Positions 24,497-34,203 of a stretch of 56,304 bases of DNA are shown one piece after another. The stretch is from JAYSRU01 sp043720875. GTDB lineage: Bacteria > Bacteroidota > Bacteroidia > Flavobacteriales_D > Crocinitomicaceae. Numbering within the stretch: position 1 is the first letter of the stretch; every line of letters starts with the position of its first letter. The stretch covers positions 1-56,304 of the forward strand of contig JAYSRU010000257.1 in NCBI GenBank assembly GCA_043720875.1. The letters are read 5' to 3'. The notes under the pieces are model-generated. The model was not told where the DNA came from, made no database searches, and saw only the letters and a program-made list of their open reading frames with translations. The position numbers and the translations under genes are program-made.

Positions 24497-26893
24497 ATGA
24501 AAATATTTGTTCTGTCTTGCCTAACCATTTTGTCATTAAGCACTAGTAATTTGGCACTTACCTCATTATCTGTTGCCCCACCGCCGAATAATCTTCCGGT
24601 AGTAGTTAGCAATGTTAATTTTTCTACTTGTGGCGAGTTATATTATTCCCCAATGTTTAGAATCAATATTACAGACGCTGATTTTGACAACATAACATTT
24701 GCTGGTGCAACATGTTCAAATCCAGCAGTGATAACAGCAAACATTATGTATGAGGAATATCCTATTTCAGGGGGCAAAACCTTTATATTTTTTATTAATT
24801 CCACCGAACAAAACTTAAATGAAACGCTTAGTATTCAATTTACAGATGGTATAGGAATTACAACTCATAATCATAATTTAATCACCCCAAGTGGGATGAA
24901 CATCACTACCAATACAGCTTCATTGTGTTCGAATGGCGAATTGATTGACTTAAGTACTTATCAACTTACCCAAAACGGGGTTTGGCGCATTGCTGGAACA
25001 CCGAATGCAATAGACTATTTTGACCCCACTACATTTGTTTCCGGCGGCTTTGAAAATGTGATTTACAGCAAAATCGTAAATGGTTGTATGGATAATGACA
25101 CACTTGGTGTTACTATAAATGATGCCCCACAAATAAACATAACACCCACAAATGCAACAAGTTGTGGTGCTGCAAATGGAAACGCAATCGCAACGGTGTC
25201 AGGTGGTGCTGCTCCTTTCATTCACTATTGGAATCACGGGGTTCAAAATGATTTTGATGCCATAAATTTGAATCCAGGAACGTTTGTTTTCCGTTTGACT
25301 GATGCCAACGGTTGTAAAGCATTAGGAATTGCGGAAATACAAGCAAATGATTTTACCCTTTCAGGCACATCTACCAATTTAACGTGTTTTGAATCAGAAA
25401 ATGGCACCATAACGCCTGTAATTACAGGTGGTATCGGTCCATTTTTATATACATGGAGTAATGGTGCTGGATCGCCAACACTTACAAATGCAAGTGCCGG
25501 CAACCACCATTTGGTTTTAACAGATGCCAACGGTTGTAAAATATCAAGTTCATGGACCCTCTATCAACCTGAAGCAATGGTGCTTACTGCTTTCCCAACT
25601 TCACCAAGCTCTTGCGGCGCAAGTGACGGGGAATTAAATGTAACGTGTAACACCGAAGCTGTTCCAACCGGTTTTGCTTGGACAAATACCATGGTTGGTG
25701 ATTTTATTACTGGCTTAACCAGCGGATTTTATACTGTAACCGTAACCGACAACGCTGGATGTATTGCTACCAAAACTTTTGCATTATCCGATGCGTCAGG
25801 TATTGCGATACAAGCAGATGTACAAAGACCAAATTGTGGTTTAACGAATGGTATGGTTGATGTTACTCCAATGCTTGGAACACAATCCGGAGCAGCAACC
25901 GTATCTCAAATATTATGGGAAAACGGAGGAACAAACGAGGATAAATTAAATGTAGGGCCTGGCGTTTATACCTGTTCAATAACTGGTTCTGATGGATGTA
26001 AATCAAATTTCGGTTGGGTGCTAAACGCCAAACGACCAGCGAAAAATGACATATGTTTGGTCACCGTTGACACTGCTTCTACGACCAATATTGTGATATG
26101 GGAAAAACCAATAATTCCAACAATAGACTATTACAAAATTTATAGAGAAGTAGGGACCTCAGGCGTTTTCCAATTAATAGACACCGTGCACTATGAAAGT
26201 TTATCTATATTTAATGACGTAATTGCTTCCCCTGTAGAAAGATCTTGGAGGTATAAAATATCCGCAGTAAACGATTGTGGAATTGAAGGGCCTTTATCCA
26301 ATCGATTCAAAACCATGAATATCAGCGTAAATCCTGGAACAATTGCAGGAGATTATAATGTAACTTGGGATGAATATGAAGGACAAAACGTTGTGAATTA
26401 TGATGTTTACCGCAAAACCACAAATTCATCATGGACACTCATTCAAACGGTTGGAGCATCTCAGTTTTTATACGTCGATACGCCACCTGAAATCTTAGGA
26501 TTAGATTATATGATTGAGTTAAACTTTACAGTTCCTTGTGTTCCAAATTTAAACAAGTCTAATGATTACAATTACACACGCTCTAATAAAGAACGTGGGA
26601 TTTTTAATGCTGGAAGTGGAACTGGAGACAATAGTAATGGAATTATAACGTTTGAAAACGGCGCCAAGTTAATGATTTACCCGAATCCAGCCGATGAAAA
26701 TTTAACCATTGAAACAGATAATGGTTCAATAAAATCAATTCAAATACTAGACGCAACGGGTAAGCTAATTGCAAACCAATCCTTGAGTTTGGGTAAAACC
26801 GTTATGGATGTATCTTATTTAGCACCAGGCATCTACTTCATTCCAATTCAAGACAAAAACGATTCAAAACAATTGATATTTATCAAAAAATAA
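24497..26893 (+). CDS. T9SS adhesin-like protein with SprB repeats, paralogue 1
   Basis: A 798-residue exported protein. After the signal peptide (about 1-20) come a cadherin-like stretch (NITDADFDNITF), several SprB-type repeats marked by GGIGPFLYTWSNGAG and LTDANGCK (about 215-510), two fibronectin-like domains beginning at VDTASTTNIVIWEK (about 522) and the linker DYNYTRSNKERG (about 690). A T9SS sorting domain (YPNPADENLTIE to LIFIKK) ends it. It is probably displayed on the surface. It shares the module from about residue 515 to the end with the next two genes but lacks their long N-terminal propeller-like region. A terminator follows, so it is transcribed separately. Confidence 0.9.
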   Translation: MKIFVLSCLTILSLSTSNLALTSLSVAPPPNNLPVVVSNVNFSTCGELYYSPMFRINITDADFDNITFAGATCSNPAVITANIMYEEYPISGGKTFIFFINSTEQNLNETLSIQFTDGIGITTHNHNLITPSGMNITTNTASLCSNGELIDLSTYQLTQNGVWRIAGTPNAIDYFDPTTFVSGGFENVIYSKIVNGCMDNDTLGVTINDAPQINITPTNATSCGAANGNAIATVSGGAAPFIHYWNHGVQNDFDAINLNPGTFVFRLTDANGCKALGIAEIQANDFTLSGTSTNLTCFESENGTITPVITGGIGPFLYTWSNGAGSPTLTNASAGNHHLVLTDANGCKISSSWTLYQPEAMVLTAFPTSPSSCGASDGELNVTCNTEAVPTGFAWTNTMVGDFITGLTSGFYTVTVTDNAGCIATKTFALSDASGIAIQADVQRPNCGLTNGMVDVTPMLGTQSGAATVSQILWENGGTNEDKLNVGPGVYTCSITGSDGCKSNFGWVLNAKRPAKNDICLVTVDTASTTNIVIWEKPIIPTIDYYKIYREVGTSGVFQLIDTVHYESLSIFNDVIASPVERSWRYKISAVNDCGIEGPLSNRFKTMNISVNPGTIAGDYNVTWDEYEGQNVVNYDVYRKTTNSSWTLIQTVGASQFLYVDTPPEILGLDYMIELNFTVPCVPNLNKSNDYNYTRSNKERGIFNAGSGTGDNSNGIITFENGAKLMIYPNPADENLTIETDNGSIKSIQILDATGKLIANQSLSLGKTVMDVSYLAPGIYFIPIQDKNDSKQLIFIKK

Positions 26894-26933
26894 GCGTAAA
26901 CAAAACAGTTCTGTTTTTATTGCTTCCGCTATA

Positions 26934-26980
26934 AAAAACCTCACAACCCTCCTGTAACATAAGTAGATTGTGAGGTTTTT
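26934..26980 (+). terminator. Intrinsic terminator after paralogue 1
   Basis: A 13-bp perfect stem (AAAAACCTCACAA at 26934-26946 with TTGTGAGGTTTTT at 26968-26980) is followed by further AT-rich sequence. It separates the first adhesin-like gene from the other two. Confidence 0.85.
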
Positions 26981-27101
26981 ATGATTTTACGATATGTCCT
27001 TGTTTTAACTCATATAAAAATACCTAGATGGCATTCATCGTTAAAAAACCTTCTTTCATTCATTAATTAGTGACTTTTATAGAAATTATACGTCAATTGA
27101 G

Positions 27102-27109
27102 TATCTTTG
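27102..27109 (+). promoter_or_regulatory. -7 box for paralogues 2 and 3
   Basis: TATCTTTG matches TAnnTTTG exactly, 31 bases before the start of the second adhesin-like gene. No convincing -33 TTTG was found. Confidence 0.55.
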
Positions 27110-27140
27110 CAAGGTATTATTCATTTGATAAAAATAATTC

Positions 27141-30100
27141 ATGAAAATAAAATTGGTTCTTTCGCTGCTGACTCTCCTACTGTGGAGTTCCAGCAATGCT
27201 CAAATAAGTTTTGGCAATCCTATACCAAATGATCCATTTTACAATTATGGAAGTCCAAGAGATATGGCAATAATGGGGAACGACCTTTATTATTTTCACA
27301 TCAAAAATGAAGGAACTTCCTTTAGTAAAATACATATTGACAAATATGAGCAGTCGAATTCAACGTGGTACAGAATTGATTCCACACAGATCATTCCGGG
27401 TTTAGACACCCTGCAAGTTCATGTAAAAAATAATGTTGCATACTGCATGACGAGTGCAGATCCATTTGCTGGTGGTAGTGAATTTAGATTGTTCAAATAT
27501 GCCTTAAATTCTAACCAAATACAAGTTGCTTTCAGTTCAATGCCAATCTATCAAACTTCACCATTTAATTTATTGGAAATGAACTGGGTTTATGACCTAG
27601 GTACGGGCATAGATGAACATTACGTTCTTTACAATTCTGGCCCAAGCAATATTAGTTTTTTAAAGTGTGGAAGCTCACTTGCTCAATCACAAATTTTTGA
27701 TATTACTACCGCCGTTAATCCAATCGTAACAGCATACTTTGGTTCCAAACTTCAACTGTATTCCGATAACACAAATATTTATATTTACGCAAAAAAAGCT
27801 CCTTCTGGAGTGGCATCGAGAATGGTGGTAAATAAAAGCACGTTGATCGGAGGTTCTTTTGCCTATAGTGCCAATGGGGCAGACGGCGTTATTACTTATG
27901 GTCCGACAGTAAGCACCCCTGATGTTTTGAATTTGTCGGGAATTGTACACGGAGATAAAACTACTAGTTCAGGATATTTGGTGGTAGACGCTACCGTTAA
28001 TACCGCAGAATATAATATTGACATGTTGAGCCCTTCATTTACACTTACTTCTGAAAATTTTAGCCCAATCAATACTAATGCTGGTGCCTTTGGAGTTGAG
28101 TCAACTCCAGGATTTAGCTACATCGCTTGTGAATTTTTTGATGGAACAGCTAATGCAATTAATGTACTTAGAAAAGACCTATCTGGAACAAACACTTTCG
28201 TTCCGATGTTGAACCCAAACACACCTTCAGGATCAAGTTTTACTTATAAGTATGGAATCGTAAGTGCGCTAAGTGAAGATGCCAAACACGTTGGAATTGA
28301 CTATTATTTGTCTACCGTCCATAATGTTCAAATATATTCAGAAAAGCCCTCGCTAATTGGAATAACTAATACTCCAAGTAGTGGCCTATGCATTGGAGTA
28401 AATTCTGTATTATTTGACGATTACCAGATTAAAGATGCAGATGGAGATGTAGTTCGTATCGCCAATTTCATAAACCCTATTAATTTGGGAGGACTAAATT
28501 CGGAATATCTTTATACAGAATTCGGAATATCTCATTTTAAAATTTATGGAACAGTTCTAAGTGCAGGAACGATTTCTTCTTTTGACATCAATGCAACAGA
28601 TGGTTACGTTTTTAGCACATTAAGTTCTGGAATTATTCCGGCTAGCACGAACCTAACAAACCCCTCACTTGTACAATTCACTTCTCCTACCCTCAAATTT
28701 TGTGATAATGAAACGAATTTATCACTTTCGCAATTTGTTACTTACCCAAATGGCAACTTTAGCCTTAATTCACTTCCTGTAATTAGTGGGTTCGCAGATG
28801 TTCCTAACCTACCATTAATTGGCACAATTGAATATTCTATCGATATCAGCGGATGCCTATATTCAATTACTGGTAATTATGTAGTGGTAGACGCTCCTAT
28901 AATGACAGTTTCGTCGCTAACTCCATCTTGTTTGAACATTGGTTCGATTAGCGCCAATGTTACAGGAGGAACTGGTGTTTATAGCTATTTATGGAACAAT
29001 GGAATACAAACGTGGAATTTAGGATCAAACGTTGTTCCAGGAAACTATACCTGTATGGCTACAGACGGCAACAATTGTAAGGCAACCGGAACTGCTTTGT
29101 ATGTGCCATTAGAATACGCAATAGTAAATAGCGGAACACAGCCACCGTGTCCTACATCAACCAATGGAACAATTCTTTTAACTGTTACCAACATTGGTCT
29201 GGCACTTGATGTTACCAGTCAATGTACCATTGTTTGGAACAACGGAATGAGCGGAGCCTCCCTTTCTGGTTTACCAGCAGGAACGTATGTTGCCAGCGTG
29301 ATAACACCTACAGGATGTGAGGTAATTTATACTGTCGATTTGATTGCTCAGCAAACAAGTCCGGTGATTAATTTCGCAACAGTCTCACAACCAACATGTG
29401 GAGGAAGTAATGGTTTAATTTCAATAACTGTATTACCAAGTGCAACCTATACCTATGCCTGGACAAATTCGGCTTCTACAGGTAATGCTGCAGCTAGTTT
29501 AGCTTATGGAAACTATACTGTAACTATTTCAAATGCGGGATGCAGTTATTCAAAATCAATGGATTTGAATGAACAAGGCTCACTAATCATCAATGCATCT
29601 ATCACTAACTCTGGATGTCAGAATACAGATGGAAGAATAGATTTAACGTTAACTCCTTCTGCCAGTGCTCCAACAGCAACCGTAGCGCAAACATTTTGGA
29701 GTAATGGTGAATTTACTCCATTTTTAGCAGGAGTTGATGCAGGTGTGTATTCGGTAACTGCAACTTCTAACTTTGGTTGCCGTTCCGTTAAATCCATGAA
29801 CATTGGAACTCGTCCACCATTGGAACAACCCATTTGCATGGTTACTGTTGACACAGCTACAACAACGAATCTCGTTGTTTGGGAAAAAACCGAAACATAC
29901 GGAATTGATTATTATAAAATATACCGTGAAGATTTATCAGCTGGAATTTTTGGTAAGATTGACACCGTACAATACAGCAATTTATCTGTTTTTAACGATG
30001 TTATTGCAGGAGCAGACGACAGATCTTGGCGTTATAGAGTATCTGCCGTTAATACCTGTGGTGTAGAAGGCCCCATATCTGTTGCTCAAAAGACAATTCA

Positions 30101-30674
30101 CCTTTCTACCACCTATGCCGGAAGCACCGCAACACTTTTCTGGGATCAATACGAAGGTTTTGGTTTAGTTGGCTACAAAATATTTAGATTTGATGGCACC
30201 GATTGGACGGAAATTCAAACTACCGCAGCGTCAGTAATTACAACTACTGATGATTTTTCGCTCGCGGGGATATCACCCACAGTTGTTGACTATTTTGTTG
30301 CCGTAAATTTAGCTTCCCCTTGCGCCCCAACACTTGGAAAAGCGAACGACTACAATTATACCCGTTCCAACAAAGAAAGAGGGATAACCAATGCTGGAAC
30401 TGGAACTGGAAATAGCAGTAACTCATTGCAATCTGTAATTAATAACTCATTCCATCTTTATCCAAACCCAACACACGACGAATTAACCTTAAGTTTAAGT
30501 GAATTCGCTGCTGAAAACATCACGTACGCCATTTACGATCAAACTGGTAAAATTGTTCAACAAGGAGTAAATACAGGTGTCACAACACAAATATCACTCA
30601 AGCAACTTTCGCAAGGACTCTACTATTTCGAAGTTGCATCGAATCCTACAATAATCAAATTAATAAAGAATTAA
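27141..30674 (+). CDS. T9SS adhesin-like protein with SprB repeats, paralogue 2
   Basis: A 1177-residue exported protein. The signal peptide (about 1-20) is followed by a roughly 390-residue region of repeated beta strands like a propeller, a cadherin-like segment (YQIKDADGDVVRI), SprB-type repeats (VTGGTGVYSYLWNNG and similar, about 590-890), the shared module starting at VDTATTTNLVVWEK (about 900), the linker DYNYTRSNKERG and a T9SS sorting domain (YPNPTHDELTLS to IIKLIKN). Surface display through T9SS is expected. Its stop codon directly abuts the ATG of the next paralogue with no gap, so the two are one transcript and probably translationally coupled. Confidence 0.9.
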   Translation: MKIKLVLSLLTLLLWSSSNAQISFGNPIPNDPFYNYGSPRDMAIMGNDLYYFHIKNEGTSFSKIHIDKYEQSNSTWYRIDSTQIIPGLDTLQVHVKNNVAYCMTSADPFAGGSEFRLFKYALNSNQIQVAFSSMPIYQTSPFNLLEMNWVYDLGTGIDEHYVLYNSGPSNISFLKCGSSLAQSQIFDITTAVNPIVTAYFGSKLQLYSDNTNIYIYAKKAPSGVASRMVVNKSTLIGGSFAYSANGADGVITYGPTVSTPDVLNLSGIVHGDKTTSSGYLVVDATVNTAEYNIDMLSPSFTLTSENFSPINTNAGAFGVESTPGFSYIACEFFDGTANAINVLRKDLSGTNTFVPMLNPNTPSGSSFTYKYGIVSALSEDAKHVGIDYYLSTVHNVQIYSEKPSLIGITNTPSSGLCIGVNSVLFDDYQIKDADGDVVRIANFINPINLGGLNSEYLYTEFGISHFKIYGTVLSAGTISSFDINATDGYVFSTLSSGIIPASTNLTNPSLVQFTSPTLKFCDNETNLSLSQFVTYPNGNFSLNSLPVISGFADVPNLPLIGTIEYSIDISGCLYSITGNYVVVDAPIMTVSSLTPSCLNIGSISANVTGGTGVYSYLWNNGIQTWNLGSNVVPGNYTCMATDGNNCKATGTALYVPLEYAIVNSGTQPPCPTSTNGTILLTVTNIGLALDVTSQCTIVWNNGMSGASLSGLPAGTYVASVITPTGCEVIYTVDLIAQQTSPVINFATVSQPTCGGSNGLISITVLPSATYTYAWTNSASTGNAAASLAYGNYTVTISNAGCSYSKSMDLNEQGSLIINASITNSGCQNTDGRIDLTLTPSASAPTATVAQTFWSNGEFTPFLAGVDAGVYSVTATSNFGCRSVKSMNIGTRPPLEQPICMVTVDTATTTNLVVWEKTETYGIDYYKIYREDLSAGIFGKIDTVQYSNLSVFNDVIAGADDRSWRYRVSAVNTCGVEGPISVAQKTIHLSTTYAGSTATLFWDQYEGFGLVGYKIFRFDGTDWTEIQTTAASVITTTDDFSLAGISPTVVDYFVAVNLASPCAPTLGKANDYNYTRSNKERGITNAGTGTGNSSNSLQSVINNSFHLYPNPTHDELTLSLSEFAAENITYAIYDQTGKIVQQGVNTGVTTQISLKQLSQGLYYFEVASNPTIIKLIKN

Positions 30675-33600
30675 ATGAAAATAATTTTAAGCATAATTGT
30701 TCTTTTTACAGGACTAACTGCTACTTTTAGCCAAGCCGCATGGAATGATCTTCCACAAACCAATTTACAATACAATCCCGCTAACACGAGATTTGAAATG
30801 GTTGGTAATGATCTATTTGCTGTAACCGTTACAGCATCCCCCCCATACATGATGAATATTGAAAAATATAATGAATATTCACTTTCTTGGAATCTTATGC
30901 AACAAATTCCCGTTGCTTCCATGAACCGATTTGATTTGATTTCATCTGGAAATGAATTAGGAATTGCTTATGTTGCATCAGATGGAGTACACTTTGTAGT
31001 AGAGCGGTACAATACAAATTCAGACCAACTACTACCTACCGAAACTACAACCTATACAAATGGTTTAATCGCTACTTGGAACACTGCCTTGCATTATAGC
31101 TCAAACAACTTGATCATTGCTTTTTCAACCTATTCTAATAGCGTGTACAATTTTACTTTAACAGGTAATACCTGGACGTATCAAGACTTAACCTTGCTTA
31201 TGAATCCTTATGCAAATCAAATTTATGACAACGCTATTGACGCGCAAATGGATGAACAGTTTGGCTATTTAGCATTCTCAGACGGTCTTAAGTTGCGCTT
31301 AATCAAAAAGAACATGGTAACGAATACCCCATTTGATGTCTACAGCCCCGACAGTTTAATTCACTTTAATACAACGTCAACAGTTGCTTTCGACGCAAGT
31401 GTAATTATGAATGGTACAAGTGCAATCGATATGCAAATATTAAAAACTGAAACAGGCCAAGCTTCCTTTGAAATAGACCCTGTAATTGGTACATCGAACA
31501 CCGAACCAAGCACAGGAAGGAGACCAAACTATAACCAATATGCAAAAGATCACAACGGTATTGCTTCTATTCTATTTAGTGCCTTCAATACAGATTATTC
31601 ATTAGGTATTCTTGGAACTGACTCTACACGTATCCTTAAACGTTATGACAATCAAGATTACATACAATTTTTACCGGCTTTACCAAATATGAATACAGGA
31701 TCCACAGATCCAATAAGTACTTGTATATCTCATGGAAATCAAGATAGAGTATTTGTAAAATATCAAGATCAATTCTCAACCACTCATTTGAAAATAACCA
31801 ACAAAGCACCATCATTGGCGGCTGGTCAAAACCCTAACCTCACCTTTTGCCCTGGACAAGCATATACCCTCTTTGATAGTTTGTCCATCGAAGATTTCGA
31901 TCCCAACGCGAAAATTTCTATCACTTCAATCACGGGTGGTGGTCTGAATTCATTTAACTGGGAAAATTTGGGTTTGACAGGAGTAAACTTAACTAAATTC
32001 AAAATAACGTCGTCTTCCCCAATTGCGGGAAGCATTACGCTATTTATCGATTTCACAGATGGATACACACTCGTTTCACAGAGCATCAACTTCACCGTTA
32101 CTGCAGGTTTTGTAACAAATCCAATTGTATTGACAAGTACCCCAATTCAATTGTGTAACAATGTTGATTTGGTTAATTTAAACGATTTTGTAAGTCCAGT
32201 CGGGGGAACCTTTACCTTAGATGGAACCGTATTAAATGGAACCGAAGTAGATCCCATCTACTTAGTAGCGGCAACTACCATTCTGTATACCGTTGAAGAC
32301 CAAAATTGTTTTTTCTCGCTGCCAGTACCCTTCCAAATGAATGCAGCGCCAACTGCTATACTTGCCTCCATACCAACCACTTGTGCAACAAGCATTGGTT
32401 CCATAGCTACGTCTAGTTTAGTGGCAACTGGAACTGCCATTTACGATTGGAGCACTGGATCAACACAAAATTACATCAATGGATTAGAAACAGGAACCTA
32501 CTCGTTGAAACTTTCCGACGCAACAGGCTGTTCAAATCTTTATACCGAATCGGTAGAAAGTTCTGATTTTTCAATAATTCCAACCATAAATAATGTAACA
32601 TGTTTTGGAGGTAATGACGGTTCTATAGCGCTTTCAGGTTTACCTTTAGGTGCAACTGTAGTGTGGATGGATGGCCAATCTGGATTAGTCGCAAATCAAC
32701 TCTATGCTGGAGACTATTGGGTTAATGTTGACTTGACAGGAGGGTGTAATTTATCAAGCACATTTACAGTGACTGAACCACCTGCATTAACGATTTCATT
32801 TACCGAATATGAACCCGATTGCACCCAATCAAATGGGAATATTTTTAGCGTTGTAACTGGTGGCACTGGAGCAATTGCCTACCTTTGGGAAGATGGAAGC
32901 ACCGGAGTTGATTTATTGTTAAAACCTTACGGTTTTTATAACCTGCAAGTTACCGATGCTAACAATTGCTTAGCAGATTCAAGTTTTGCATTAGATGAAT
33001 GGCAGGCTATGGGGATTGTTCCAAATATTCAACCAACTGCTTGTGGCACTCCAAACGGAGGCATTGATTTGACTTTAACATCGTCAGGAGCCCAATTTCA
33101 AGTTTCGGCATTGTGGAATGATGGAGTAACGTCCTATAATCGAAATAACCTAGAAAACCAACATTATCAAATTGATGTTTTAGCATCAAACGGTTGCCAT
33201 TCCGTGCTTGATTGCTATGTTCCATTACTCGCTCCAGCACAACAGAATATTTGTATCGTTAGTGTCGATACAGCGACCACAACCAACTTGGTAATCTGGG
33301 AAAAAACAACCGATATTGTTTTCGATTATTACAAAATTTACCGTGAAAACTTTACTACAGGTAGTTTCGTCTTAATAGATACAATTGCCTATTCAAACTT
33401 ATCAGTATTTAATGATGTAATCGCTATTGCAGATGAACGTTCTTGGAAATATGCAATTTCGGCCGTAGATTTCTGTGGTGCAGAATCACCTCGCTCATCC
33501 ATTCATGAAACGATGTATCTTAACACAATTGTCTTAGGCACGACAGATAATAAAGTATATTGGAATAACTACGTCGGAGCACCATTCAATGCATATAAAG

Positions 33601-34091
33601 TAATTCGCTATTCAACAGAAAATGGATGGGAACAAATCGCAACAGTTCCAGCAATTGCAGGTGGTGAATATGTAGACAATACAATTGCTGGCTTATCTGG
33701 ATTTGATTATTTAATTGAGCTTGACTTAGGCTTCTCGTGTAGCGCTACCTATGGTAAGGCGAATGACTACAATTATACAAGGTCTAATAAAGAACGAGGA
33801 ATAACAAATCCGGGACAAGGAACAGGTGATCCAAGTAACGACTTGTCGGAACTTAATGGATCGAACTTTAAAGTTTATCCCAATCCTTCTCAAGGCATTT
33901 TCAACGTTCAACAAGCAGGCAATGCAGCATTACAATTATCCGTATATGACCTTCAAGGAAAATTGTTGCAGGAACTGTCAAGTTCTGAACATTCAATTGA
34001 ACTTAATTTAAGCAACTTGAATAACGGACTTTACCTACTTCGAATTAACAGTATAAGCGGCGCTAAAGAAATAAAAATTACAAAAATATAA
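30675..34091 (+). CDS. T9SS adhesin-like protein with SprB repeats, paralogue 3
   Basis: A 1138-residue exported protein with the same plan as its upstream neighbour: signal peptide (TGLTATFSQA end), propeller-like beta region (about 20-370), cadherin-like segment (SIEDFDPNAKIS), SprB-type repeats (VTGGTGAIAYLWEDGST and similar, about 555-850), shared fibronectin-like module (VDTATTTNLVIWEK, about 861), linker DYNYTRSNKERG and T9SS sorting domain (YPNPSQGIFNV to IKITKI). The N-terminal and repeat regions diverge more from paralogue 2 than the C-terminal module does, which suggests different ligands on a common anchor. A hairpin follows the stop. Confidence 0.9.
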   Translation: MKIILSIIVLFTGLTATFSQAAWNDLPQTNLQYNPANTRFEMVGNDLFAVTVTASPPYMMNIEKYNEYSLSWNLMQQIPVASMNRFDLISSGNELGIAYVASDGVHFVVERYNTNSDQLLPTETTTYTNGLIATWNTALHYSSNNLIIAFSTYSNSVYNFTLTGNTWTYQDLTLLMNPYANQIYDNAIDAQMDEQFGYLAFSDGLKLRLIKKNMVTNTPFDVYSPDSLIHFNTTSTVAFDASVIMNGTSAIDMQILKTETGQASFEIDPVIGTSNTEPSTGRRPNYNQYAKDHNGIASILFSAFNTDYSLGILGTDSTRILKRYDNQDYIQFLPALPNMNTGSTDPISTCISHGNQDRVFVKYQDQFSTTHLKITNKAPSLAAGQNPNLTFCPGQAYTLFDSLSIEDFDPNAKISITSITGGGLNSFNWENLGLTGVNLTKFKITSSSPIAGSITLFIDFTDGYTLVSQSINFTVTAGFVTNPIVLTSTPIQLCNNVDLVNLNDFVSPVGGTFTLDGTVLNGTEVDPIYLVAATTILYTVEDQNCFFSLPVPFQMNAAPTAILASIPTTCATSIGSIATSSLVATGTAIYDWSTGSTQNYINGLETGTYSLKLSDATGCSNLYTESVESSDFSIIPTINNVTCFGGNDGSIALSGLPLGATVVWMDGQSGLVANQLYAGDYWVNVDLTGGCNLSSTFTVTEPPALTISFTEYEPDCTQSNGNIFSVVTGGTGAIAYLWEDGSTGVDLLLKPYGFYNLQVTDANNCLADSSFALDEWQAMGIVPNIQPTACGTPNGGIDLTLTSSGAQFQVSALWNDGVTSYNRNNLENQHYQIDVLASNGCHSVLDCYVPLLAPAQQNICIVSVDTATTTNLVIWEKTTDIVFDYYKIYRENFTTGSFVLIDTIAYSNLSVFNDVIAIADERSWKYAISAVDFCGAESPRSSIHETMYLNTIVLGTTDNKVYWNNYVGAPFNAYKVIRYSTENGWEQIATVPAIAGGEYVDNTIAGLSGFDYLIELDLGFSCSATYGKANDYNYTRSNKERGITNPGQGTGDPSNDLSELNGSNFKVYPNPSQGIFNVQQAGNAALQLSVYDLQGKLLQELSSSEHSIELNLSNLNNGLYLLRINSISGAKEIKITKI

Positions 34092-34100
34092 GCCATTATG

Positions 34101-34126
34101 GTGGGGATTGGCATGTCATTCCCCAC
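34101..34126 (+). terminator. Possible terminator after paralogue 3
   Basis: GTGGGGA (34101-34107) pairs with TCCCCAC (34120-34126) around a 12-nt loop. The following TTTGATTT is a poor T-run, so termination may be partial. Confidence 0.5.
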
Positions 34127-34161
34127 TTTGATTTCTAAGCACACTTTCTACTTGTTTTTAT

Positions 34162-34169
34162 TATCTTTG
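34162..34169 (+). promoter_or_regulatory. -7 box for the carboxyltransferase gene
   Basis: TATCTTTG matches TAnnTTTG exactly, 34 bases before the chosen ATG at 34204. This favours that start over the upstream in-frame codon at 34174, which lies only 4 nt past the box, though the leaderless geometry seen elsewhere keeps it possible. Confidence 0.55.
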
Positions 34170-34203
34170 CTTTTTGGTTTTATCCAGAATTATTAGGCAC
34201 AAC

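Noticed and set aside
24497..34091. CRISPR or DNA-level tandem repeats within the adhesin-like genes
   Set aside because: The repeats are protein-level SprB and fibronectin-like modules that have diverged at DNA level; no short regularly spaced direct repeats were seen.
34174..34203. Upstream start for the carboxyltransferase
   Set aside because: The ten extra residues do not resemble the family N-terminus, and the ATG at 34204 gives the expected MNKNEELIAKRAASL-type opening.
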